Assembly: GCA_045126595.1 (NCBI GenBank)
Contig: JBGVOS010000043.1
Coordinates: forward strand, 1 to 24,343
Length of the DNA stretch: 24,343 nt
Direction of reading: 5' to 3'
From: UBA1189 sp045126595
GTDB lineage: Bacteria > Bacteroidota > Bacteroidia > Bacteroidales > Bacteroidaceae
Part shown: piece after piece, positions 6,247 through 13,095 of the stretch
Numbering within the stretch: position 1 is the stretch's first letter
How the letters are laid out: each line of letters begins with the position of its first letter
Notes under the pieces: generated by a model
What the model was told of the DNA's origin: nothing
The model's database searches: none
What the model saw: only the letters and a program-made list of their open reading frames with translations
Made by a program: the position numbers and the translations under genes

Positions 6247-7905
6247 TTACTTCAAGCGGAACTCGATGGGTATTTCGTATCGTACAGATACGGCTTTGCC
6301 GCGTTGTTCGCCTGGTATCCACTTCGGCATCAGGCCGATGACGCGCACGGCCTCGGCATCCAACTCGGGATTGACGCTATGCTTCACCTTGATGTCGGAG
6401 ATGCTGCCATCGGTGCCAACAAGAAACTCTACGATAACCTTGCCCTGCACTCTAGCTTGCCGCGCAGCTGCGGGATAGCGGAGATTTTTTTGGAGGAATC
6501 TCATCAATTCGCCCATGCCACCAGGGAATTCGGGTTGGCTTTCCACGATCACAAAGGTGCCATTAAAGCTCTTTGTTTCAGAGACTAGGAGATTGGAAGG
6601 AAGCTTTTCGACCGTCTCTGGCGCATAACCCGTAACGACCATATCGGGCAAGCCCTGTACAGCCTCGGCCATGTGTACGGTCAACGACTTAGCACCGCCT
6701 TGAGGCACGATGACATACTGTTCTTGCATGCCTACGAACGAGAACTGCAACGCAAGCCCTTCGTAGGTCTCAAACTCAAACTTGCCGCCCTTTTGTGACA
6801 GGGCCGCCGAAGCGATGCGCCCATCGTTGGGGTTCTTCGCAAAGATGTTTACGCCAGCAAGACCCTTGCCACTCTTTGCGTCAACGACCTTTCCCGAGAC
6901 TTTTACCCTATTTCGAGAGGGCGATTCAACACTTTTAACCTCTTCTGCTTTCGCAATCGAAGTTAATTCACTAACTTTGGCACTTGAAATCTCATCCAAT
7001 GTGTTTGAGACTTCGGGACGGGCAAAGACAGCCACGGATGCTGCCGCCAACGGGAGTACATAGAGGTACTTCAACCGTGCCCACGGATTTGATTTTCTTT
7101 TTAGCATCATAGTGATACGTTTTTTAAGTGAACTATGGTTGAGGTTGTTGGCCATAGAGTAGAGCCTTGTGCCAACAGCCTCTTTTATTAATAACCGCTG
7201 ATATTCCTTCGTGTCTGCTCCACCTTTGATGACCGCCTCGTCGGCCTCGTACTCGTGGAGTGTGCGCAGTTCACGCTTCAGGAGCCACACCGCAGGGTTG
7301 AACCATTGCAGCAGGGTGCACGCATCCACCAACAGGAGGTCCCATGAATGGCGGTGCTCGATGTGTGCCAACTCATGGCGTAGCACTTCGCGAGCGCTCT
7401 CTTCGATGCTCCGGCGCGAGACAACGATACAGTTGAGCCAACTGAAGGGCGAGAGCTCCTCTTCGTGTACATAGAGTTTGATGCCTGCTTTGTGCCGCTC
7501 CGCCGTATAGTCTGACAATGGTTCTTGATGAGTCTTACGGAGCAGCATGCCCAGGCGGATGTACGAAACTGCATGATAGCAGACGCAAGCCAAGAAGCCT
7601 ATTATATAAAGGAGTAGCATCGCGTGCTCCCAACCGAAGTCGAGGAGTGGCTTGCTGACCATGTTCGCATCCGCAGCATCGATTGCCACGGCACTCTCTA
7701 CGTTCATTGCCATCGCCCCGACTTCTACTATCGGACCCTCGCCAAACGTTATCAGTGGCAAAGCGAATGACATCACCAGTAAGGCGAACAGCGCCACGCG
7801 GTTGAACCGATGGAAGGTCTCTTCGCTCATCAGTAGACGATAGAACGAGTAGAGCAGTGCAAGGCTAAATGCCGACTTCAGTATGTAAACTAAAAACACT
7901 CCCAT
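6247..7905 (-). CDS. M56 (BlaR1/MecR1-type) membrane metallopeptidase with C-terminal TonB domain
   Basis: This is a 552-residue inner-membrane sensor protease, the usual partner of BlaI repressors. Hydrophobic segments lie at about 4-26, 36-54, 94-115 and 281-295. The zinc motif HELAH is at 177-181 and a downstream HEYEAD at 217-222 supplies the third ligand, together the M56 protease loop between membrane segments. The BlaR1 penicillin-sensor domain is absent. Instead there is a carboxypeptidase-regulatory-like beta domain (about 335-412, KVSGKVVDAKSGKGLAGVNIF) and a TonB C-terminal domain (about 455-552: PEFPGGMGELMRFL, NLRYPAAARQARVQGKV). This architecture recurs in Bacteroidetes. The signal sensed is unknown; contact with outer-membrane transporters through the TonB domain is inference. 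It starts 10 bp after the BlaI stop. Confidence 0.9.
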   Translation of the reverse strand: MGVFLVYILKSAFSLALLYSFYRLLMSEETFHRFNRVALFALLVMSFALPLITFGEGPIVEVGAMAMNVESAVAIDAADANMVSKPLLDFGWEHAMLLLYIIGFLACVCYHAVSYIRLGMLLRKTHQEPLSDYTAERHKAGIKLYVHEEELSPFSWLNCIVVSRRSIEESAREVLRHELAHIEHRHSWDLLLVDACTLLQWFNPAVWLLKRELRTLHEYEADEAVIKGGADTKEYQRLLIKEAVGTRLYSMANNLNHSSLKKRITMMLKRKSNPWARLKYLYVLPLAAASVAVFARPEVSNTLDEISSAKVSELTSIAKAEEVKSVESPSRNRVKVSGKVVDAKSGKGLAGVNIFAKNPNDGRIASAALSQKGGKFEFETYEGLALQFSFVGMQEQYVIVPQGGAKSLTVHMAEAVQGLPDMVVTGYAPETVEKLPSNLLVSETKSFNGTFVIVESQPEFPGGMGELMRFLQKNLRYPAAARQARVQGKVIVEFLVGTDGSISDIKVKHSVNPELDAEAVRVIGLMPKWIPGEQRGKAVSVRYEIPIEFRLK

Positions 7906-7915
7906 AACGTCGTCG

Positions 7916-8281
7916 TTAGATATTGTTACCCTCTTCGACCATACGGATGAGTTCCTTCAACTCGTCGAGCGAAATCTCCTCTTCCTTCACCAAGGACGAC
8001 ACTACGTGCATGTACGAGTTGTCGAAGTACTTGCTCACCACTCCCTGCAATGTCATCTTGCGGTACTCGTCGCGCGACACGGCTGCATAGTACTGATAGG
8101 TACTACCATAGGCATTGTGCCCCACATAGCCCAGCGTCTCCAAGTTGCGCACCACGGTAGACATGGTGTTGAAGTGTGGGCGCGGTTCATCGTACAGCGC
8201 CACGATTTCCCGTACAAACATCGGGCCATTTTCCCAAAGGAACTCCATGATTTCCTCTTCTCTACGTGCCAGTTTTTTCAT
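7916..8281 (-). CDS. BlaI/MecI/CopY-family transcriptional repressor
   Basis: This is a 121-residue winged-helix repressor. The N-terminal half has the family pattern (LARREEEIMEFLWENGPMFVREIV, then TMSTVVRNLETLGYV as recognition helix and wing). The C-terminal half is the helical dimerisation region, which family members lose function in when cleaved. I chose MKKLARRE (ATG complementary to 8279-8281) because the upstream in-frame extension lies in the intergenic gap and overlaps the end of the TlpA gene. It lies 10 bp before the M56 gene, the standard repressor/sensor pair, and 28 bp after the TlpA-like gene. No TACA...TGTA operator of the staphylococcal kind was seen next to it. Target genes probably include this operon. 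Confidence 0.92.
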   Translation of the reverse strand: MKKLARREEEIMEFLWENGPMFVREIVALYDEPRPHFNTMSTVVRNLETLGYVGHNAYGSTYQYYAAVSRDEYRKMTLQGVVSKYFDNSYMHVVSSLVKEEEISLDELKELIRMVEEGNNI

Positions 8282-8309
8282 AACTACCGATTGATTTTGA
8301 TTCCTTGTT

Positions 8310-9383
8310 CTATAATTCAAATTCTCCGTCCAAGTACCCACTTACGTAATCCACCATCATCTCTTTGCGGAGTTCGCGCATGAGAATCGTTCCGTCAGGA
8401 GCAAAGAAGATGGTATGAGGTACACGATGAATGCCGTAGGCCTTCCAGATATTGTCCTCGGAGTCTACAAGTTGAGGCCATACAATCTGCTCTTCTGCTA
8501 TCGCGTTCTTTATATTGTTGACATCTTCGTCCCATATGCATACACCCAGGACCACAAGTCCTTTGTCATTATACTTATTGTGAAGTTCTTTTAAGTATGG
8601 CATATCTGTACGGCAAGGTTTACACCAACTGCCCCAAAAGTCGGCCAACACAAAGTTTCCTTTTCCTACATAATCGGAAAGAGACAATGGATTGCCTTCC
8701 AAATCTGTCCCTTTGACATCTGTATACATTTTACCGTTATCAGTCGGTATTTGCGCTTTCAATATCTTTTTCTTACGAGATACGGTTTTTGTGTTTCCAA
8801 GCCAAGGACCACAACTCTCAAGCAGTTCCAATTGTCTTTCTTTATTTATAACATCAAAAAAGTTGATAATCCTTTCTCCCACGACATCATCAGCGTGTTG
8901 CATAAACAGTTCTTCAACGGTCTTTGCCATGAGAGGACATAAGTTGCTGTAATAATGTACAACAAATTCAGCCATCCTTCCTTCAAAGGCTCTACGCGCC
9001 TCTTCTACCTCCATGCTCATACTATCAATAATCGCATTCACGCGAGTCAACTCATCATTGAGATAGGTCCCCGATGCGTTATGTCGAACGAAATCAGCAT
9101 CAATACCCCCTCTCTCTAAAACGAAATCGGCATAAAGTTCATGAGGAATGCCTACCCAACAGATGTAAGCCGTATCCGGAGCCGTGCCATGAAAACGTAG
9201 CATCTTACCATCAACCACTGTGCTATCTATACACATATCATCTGCGTTACGATAGAGATAAATAGTCTTTCCGTGGAAACTTGAGTCTGGGAGTTCTCCC
9301 TTTACCGTATAGCTCTTTTCGTTGTTGCTACAAGCGGAGAGTGCCATAACAAAGGCAGCTATCATTAGGTTAAAGTTCTTCAT
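8310..9383 (-). CDS. TlpA-like thioredoxin-fold lipoprotein with DUF4369-like N-terminus
   Basis: This is a 357-residue exported thiol:disulfide oxidoreductase. A lipoprotein signal peptide ends in LSAC with the lipidated Cys18, so it should be membrane-anchored and face the periplasm. Residues about 25-110 resemble the DUF4369 beta domain common in Bacteroidetes TlpA proteins. The thioredoxin domain (about 220-350) has the active site WCKPC with Cys254 and Cys257 and the cis-Pro loop at RVP (Pro322). I start at MKNFNLMIAAF (ATG complementary to 9381-9383) because the longer frame would place charged residues before the signal peptide. It is probably first in a transcript with the BlaI and M56/TonB genes. 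The substrate is unknown. Confidence 0.88.
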   Translation of the reverse strand: MKNFNLMIAAFVMALSACSNNEKSYTVKGELPDSSFHGKTIYLYRNADDMCIDSTVVDGKMLRFHGTAPDTAYICWVGIPHELYADFVLERGGIDADFVRHNASGTYLNDELTRVNAIIDSMSMEVEEARRAFEGRMAEFVVHYYSNLCPLMAKTVEELFMQHADDVVGERIINFFDVINKERQLELLESCGPWLGNTKTVSRKKKILKAQIPTDNGKMYTDVKGTDLEGNPLSLSDYVGKGNFVLADFWGSWCKPCRTDMPYLKELHNKYNDKGLVVLGVCIWDEDVNNIKNAIAEEQIVWPQLVDSEDNIWKAYGIHRVPHTIFFAPDGTILMRELRKEMMVDYVSGYLDGEFEL

Positions 9384-9712
9384 ATCAGCGTGTTTTAAAG
9401 TTGTTATCAATCTGTTTTCTCTTGTTTTTCTATTCAACTATTCAAATTAGTTATGCAAAGAAACTAAAAAGATTCGTTTGTCAACTAATTTTTATAGTTA
9501 AAAAGCGTTAATAGGGTGAAAATATGCTTTGGAGTGTTCCACTATGCCGGATGTTACCGTTTGATTTCATTGAATCGTGTTTTTTATAATTCAGGAAATA
9601 GGTCGTTCGCTCTCGATTTATAGGGTATTAAAGATGAAAAATGGGAGTTTTTGCTCCCCGTAGGAAATAAAATCGTATCTTTGCACAAGAATTAAACTTA
9701 TAGAATTGAATT
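9384..9712. other. Intergenic region between TlpA-like gene and slyD
   Basis: This is AT-rich and holds no gene I can support. It must contain the promoter of the minus-strand TlpA operon; only a weak TTTCTTTG-like -7 (complement of about 9456-9463) is visible. It also contains the clearer slyD promoter at 9650-9683. A short GGGAG/CTCCC hairpin surrounds the slyD -33 box. The rest shows nothing recognisable. Confidence 0.5.
9650..9683 (+). promoter_or_regulatory. Bacteroides-type promoter for slyD-aroC
   Basis: TTTG at 9650-9653, 22 bp, then a perfect TATCTTTG at 9676-9683. The ATG of the FKBP gene follows at 9713, giving a leader of about 20-25 nt. Confidence 0.65.
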
Positions 9713-10306
9713 ATGGCAGAAATCAATCCCAGCAAGACGATTGTCGTATCGTACGACATGTATACAGAGTTTGAAGGCGTGAAGGAGCTCGTAGAGCAGG
9801 CTACCGCCGAACAGCCCTTCCAGTTCACCACAGGCCTGGGCTTCACCTTCGAGGCGTTCGAGGAGAAGTTCAAGGACTTGAAGGAGAGCGACACCTTCAA
9901 CTTCACACTCACCAAGGACGAGACTAACGGCGACCGCCGCGACGACCTCGTGTTCGACGTGGACAAGCAGATATTCTGCGTGGATGGCAAGTTTGACGAC
10001 AAGCAGATCTATGCAGGCAACGTAATCCCCCTCATGAATGCCGACGGCCAGCGCATGAACGGCCTCGTGGTGGAGGTGAAGGAGGAGGCGGTGACCATCG
10101 ACCTCAACCACCCCTATGCCGGCATGAACCTCGTGTTCGAGGGTAAGGTGCTCTCTATGCACGATGCCACCAAGGAGGAGATACAGGCACTCATCAACAT
10201 CATCACCGGTCAGGGCGGCTGCAGCTGCGGCTGCGACAGCTGTGGTGGCGGTTGCGACGGATGTGGCGACCACGATGGCGGCTGCGACTGCGGACATTGT
10301 CATTAA
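9713..10306 (+). CDS. slyD: SlyD-type FKBP peptidyl-prolyl isomerase with Cys-rich metal-binding tail
   Basis: This is a 197-residue cytoplasmic prolyl isomerase/chaperone. The FKBP domain is split by an insert-in-flap chaperone domain, as in SlyD: VVSYDMYTEFEG at the start, GLGFTFEAFEEKFKDLKESDTFNFTL, then VIPLMNADGQRMNGLVVEV and NHPYAGMNLVFEGKVLSMHDAT returning to the FKBP core. The last 32 residues hold nine Cys and three His among Gly and Asp, a tail like the metal-binding region that in E. coli SlyD binds nickel and other divalent metals. The FKBP N-terminal strand lacks the usual extended catalytic motif, so chaperone activity may dominate; that is inference. aroC starts 11 bp downstream and is probably cotranscribed. 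Confidence 0.9.
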   Translation: MAEINPSKTIVVSYDMYTEFEGVKELVEQATAEQPFQFTTGLGFTFEAFEEKFKDLKESDTFNFTLTKDETNGDRRDDLVFDVDKQIFCVDGKFDDKQIYAGNVIPLMNADGQRMNGLVVEVKEEAVTIDLNHPYAGMNLVFEGKVLSMHDATKEEIQALINIITGQGGCSCGCDSCGGGCDGCGDHDGGCDCGHCH

Positions 10307-10317
10307 TTTAGTGAAGA

Positions 10318-11409
10318 GTGAATACTTTCGGAACTCTCTTCAGCCTGACCACGTTCGGTGAGTCGCATGGTGCGGCCATCGGTGGTGTAGTCGACGGAAT
10401 GCCTGCAGGCATCGCCGTGGATATGGACTTTGTGCGTAGCGAGATGCAGCGCCGTCGCCCCGGGCAGAGCGCGGTCACCACGGGACGCAAGGAGGCCGAC
10501 GAGGTGGAGTTCCTATCGGGTATCTTCGAAGGCCGTACTACGGGCACGCCCATCGGCTTCATCATTCGAAATACCAACCAGCATTCCAACGACTACGACA
10601 ACCTGCGCGAGGTATTGCGCCCCTCACATGCCGACTACACCTACTGGCAGAAGTACGGCGTGCGCGACCACCGCGGTGGAGGCCGCTCGTCGGCCCGTGA
10701 GACAGCCTCGCGCTGTGTAGCGGGAGCACTCGCCAAGCTCACCCTGCGCGAGTGGGGCATTGAGATACAGGCCTACACCTCACAGGTAGGTCCTATCGCC
10801 TTGGAGAACGATTATACGAAGTATGACCTCTCGCTCACCGAGAGCAACATCGTGCGCTGCCCCGACCAGGAGAAGGCTCGCGAGATGGAGGAGCTGATAC
10901 TGAAGGTGAAGGGCGAGGGCGACACCATTGGCGGCATCGTCACCTGCGTCATCACGGGGTGTCCCGTAGGATTGGGCGAGCCCGTCTTCGGGAAGCTGCA
11001 CGCGGCACTAGGCAACGCCATGCTGAGCATCAACGCCTGCAAGGGCTTCGACTATGGCCGCGGCTTCGACGGCATCGGCGAGCGCGGCTCCGAACAGAAC
11101 GACCCGTTTGTAAATACCGGAGAGGGTATCTCTACCGCCACCAACCGTTCGGGAGGCATACAGGGCGGCATCAGCAACGGACAGCCCATCTACTTCCGTG
11201 CGGCCTTCAAGCCCGTAGCCACACAGTTGGGCGAACAGACGACACTCGACATCCACGGCAACCCACAGACCCTACAGGCCAAGGGACGCCACGACCCCTG
11301 CGTAGTGCCGCGGGCCGTACCCATCGTGGAGGCCATGGCGGCCATCACGGTGCTTGACCACTACTTACAATATAGAAGTTCTTTGAATTTTATCGCTAAT
11401 AACGATTAA
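10318..11409 (+). CDS. aroC: Chorismate synthase
   Basis: AroC converts EPSP to chorismate, the last shared step to aromatic amino acids and folate, using reduced FMN. The 363-residue product has the family signatures GESHG at 14-18, RGGGRSSARETASR, and FDGIGERGSEQNDPF, and is full length. The start is GTG at 10318 (MNTFGTLFSLTTFGESHG): the conserved N-terminus begins right there, and there is no in-frame ATG between the slyD stop and this codon. It lies 11 bp after slyD, so it depends on the slyD promoter. A GAAA-loop hairpin about 150 bp downstream separates it from the convergent transporter gene. Confidence 0.96.
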   Translation: MNTFGTLFSLTTFGESHGAAIGGVVDGMPAGIAVDMDFVRSEMQRRRPGQSAVTTGRKEADEVEFLSGIFEGRTTGTPIGFIIRNTNQHSNDYDNLREVLRPSHADYTYWQKYGVRDHRGGGRSSARETASRCVAGALAKLTLREWGIEIQAYTSQVGPIALENDYTKYDLSLTESNIVRCPDQEKAREMEELILKVKGEGDTIGGIVTCVITGCPVGLGEPVFGKLHAALGNAMLSINACKGFDYGRGFDGIGERGSEQNDPFVNTGEGISTATNRSGGIQGGISNGQPIYFRAAFKPVATQLGEQTTLDIHGNPQTLQAKGRHDPCVVPRAVPIVEAMAAITVLDHYLQYRSSLNFIANND

Positions 11410-11559
11410 GGTTTATCTTTTCGGTTTATTTGCGGCCCTTTTAGGCATCTTTATTCTCTCTCCTTTTGCAAATAGACCACTATTTGCTACAAAGAGAGAA
11501 AACAAATTTGCTCAAAAAGTTCTCTTAACTAAACTCGAAATAAAATTCAAAAAACTTCT

Positions 11560-11589
11560 AAGGCGAGATTGCGAAAGCAATCCCGTCTT
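11560..11589. terminator. Bidirectional terminator between aroC and the MFS gene
   Basis: A 13-bp stem (11560-11572 with 11577-11589) has one A-C mismatch and one G-T pair, closed by a GAAA tetraloop. T-rich sequence follows it on the plus strand and an AAAAAACTTCT stretch supplies the U-tract on the minus strand. It lies between convergent genes. Confidence 0.88.
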
Positions 11590-11623
11590 TTTCATATACG
11601 TCATTGTCCGATGAGAACCTTTA

Positions 11624-13066
11624 TTAGAGTTCAATCTTCTTGTAGCGCGGCACAAGTATCTTCATGATGGTCCAACCAATAAGGTAGGCCACACCGCAGA
11701 AGGTGAACATAATCATGTAGCCTGCTTCTTTACCCATATAGCCGAAAAGTTCGAGGTTGGTGGCTGCACTGTAGTCGAACAGTGCACCGGCACTCTTCTG
11801 GATGATAAAGGAGCCGATACCGCCAGCCATACCGCCAATGCCGGTAATCGTGGCAATCATGGTCTTGGGGAACATGTCGCCGATGGTAGAGAAGAGGTTG
11901 GCACTCCATGACTGGTGAGCAGCACCGGCAATACCGATAAGTACTACGGGCCACCACATAGACACATGGGCCAGGGGCTGCGCTGCAAGAGCTACCAAGG
12001 GCAGGAAAGCAAAGATGAGCATGGAGAGCATGCGGCCTGCATAGGGGTCCATCTTCTTCTTGTCGATGAAGAGCGTGGGGAGGTAACCTCCGAAGATGGA
12101 TACCATCACGATGAGATAGAGCAAGCCGAGCGCCCATTGGAACTGCGGGTCGGTAGAAGAGAGGCCGTAAGTAGTCTTCAGGTATGAGGGCATCCAGAAG
12201 AGGAAGAACCACCAAACGCCATCGGTCATAAACTTGCCCACGATGAATGACCAAGTCTGACGGTACTTGAAGCACGACCAGAGCGACACCTTTTTCACAG
12301 CCGTCTCATCGACCTGAGCAGGTGTAGCCTCGGCAGCATCGTCCGAGAGGATATAGGCCAACTCGGCAGCGTTGACAGATGGGTTCTGCTCGGGACGTTT
12401 GTAGACAAACAGCCAGAAACCCATCCATACAAAACCGAGGCCACCAATGATGATGAACGAGGCCTCCCAACCCCACTTGGCAGCCAAAGGAGGTATGCAG
12501 AAGGGAGCGATGAGCGCACCGATGGTGCTTCCCGCATTGAAGATAGAGGTGGCAAAGGCACGGTCGCGCTTGGGGAAATATTCAGCTACGGCCTTATTGG
12601 CTGCGGGGAAGTTGCCCGCCTCACCAAGAGCAAGCACGCAACGGGCGATAATGAATAATGTGGAGCTCACCAGGGCGATGCGTGCCACCATCTCGGCATC
12701 GGCAGCCAAGCGGAGCGCCATGGCATCGGGGAGACCTACGAAACCTTGTGTGACAACACCGCAAAGGGCATGGATGCATGCACCGAACGACCATACGCCG
12801 ATGGCCCACATGAAGCCCTTCTTGGTGCCCATCCAGTCGACAAACTTGCCGGCAACAAGCATGGAGATGGCATAGAAGAGCGAGAAGATACCGGTGATGG
12901 TACCATAGTCAGAATCGCTCCAATGGAACTCGGGGCGGATGAAGTCCTCGAAGGTGAGCGACAAAACCTGACGGTCGAGGTAGTTGATGGCGGTGGCGAA
13001 GAAGAGCATCGCGCAGATGGCCCAACGGTAGTTGGTCATCTTGGTCGTTGAGGTTTGATTGTTCAT
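11624..13066 (-). CDS. MFS transporter, ACS family (ExuT-like, probable organic anion/hexuronate)
   Basis: This is a 480-residue inner-membrane protein with about 12 hydrophobic segments. The N-terminal NYLDRQVLS and the loop-2 motif GKFVDWMGTKKGF are typical of the anion:cation symporter family that includes hexuronate (ExuT), glucarate and galactonate carriers. ALGEAGNFPAANKAVAEYFPKRDRA also matches that family. A larger than usual loop (about residues 105-135) lies between membrane segments 3 and 4. The substrate is uncertain. It starts 29 bp after the murF/alr stop with no obvious promoter between, so it probably ends the cell-wall transcript, an odd partner. The ATG complementary to 13064-13066 is used; the Met at residue 10 is an alternative. 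Confidence 0.87.
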   Translation of the reverse strand: MNNQTSTTKMTNYRWAICAMLFFATAINYLDRQVLSLTFEDFIRPEFHWSDSDYGTITGIFSLFYAISMLVAGKFVDWMGTKKGFMWAIGVWSFGACIHALCGVVTQGFVGLPDAMALRLAADAEMVARIALVSSTLFIIARCVLALGEAGNFPAANKAVAEYFPKRDRAFATSIFNAGSTIGALIAPFCIPPLAAKWGWEASFIIIGGLGFVWMGFWLFVYKRPEQNPSVNAAELAYILSDDAAEATPAQVDETAVKKVSLWSCFKYRQTWSFIVGKFMTDGVWWFFLFWMPSYLKTTYGLSSTDPQFQWALGLLYLIVMVSIFGGYLPTLFIDKKKMDPYAGRMLSMLIFAFLPLVALAAQPLAHVSMWWPVVLIGIAGAAHQSWSANLFSTIGDMFPKTMIATITGIGGMAGGIGSFIIQKSAGALFDYSAATNLELFGYMGKEAGYMIMFTFCGVAYLIGWTIMKILVPRYKKIEL

Positions 13067-13095
13067 GGTTTTCTTATGATTGTGTTATTTGTTTT

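Noticed and set aside
6247..8281. Beta-lactam resistance locus (blaR1-blaI)
   Set aside because: The M56 protein lacks a penicillin-binding sensor domain and there is no beta-lactamase or PBP2a gene beside it.
10318..10320. Sequencing error removing an aroC ATG
   Set aside because: GTG is a normal start, the conserved N-terminus begins exactly there, and the reading frame is intact to the end.
11387..11614. A 75-codon plus-strand frame after aroC, with a hydrophobic start and basic tail
   Set aside because: It has no ATG, GTG or TTG start, overlaps the end of aroC in another frame, and runs through the terminator hairpin at 11560-11589. AroC already has its normal length, so a frameshifted extension is not needed.
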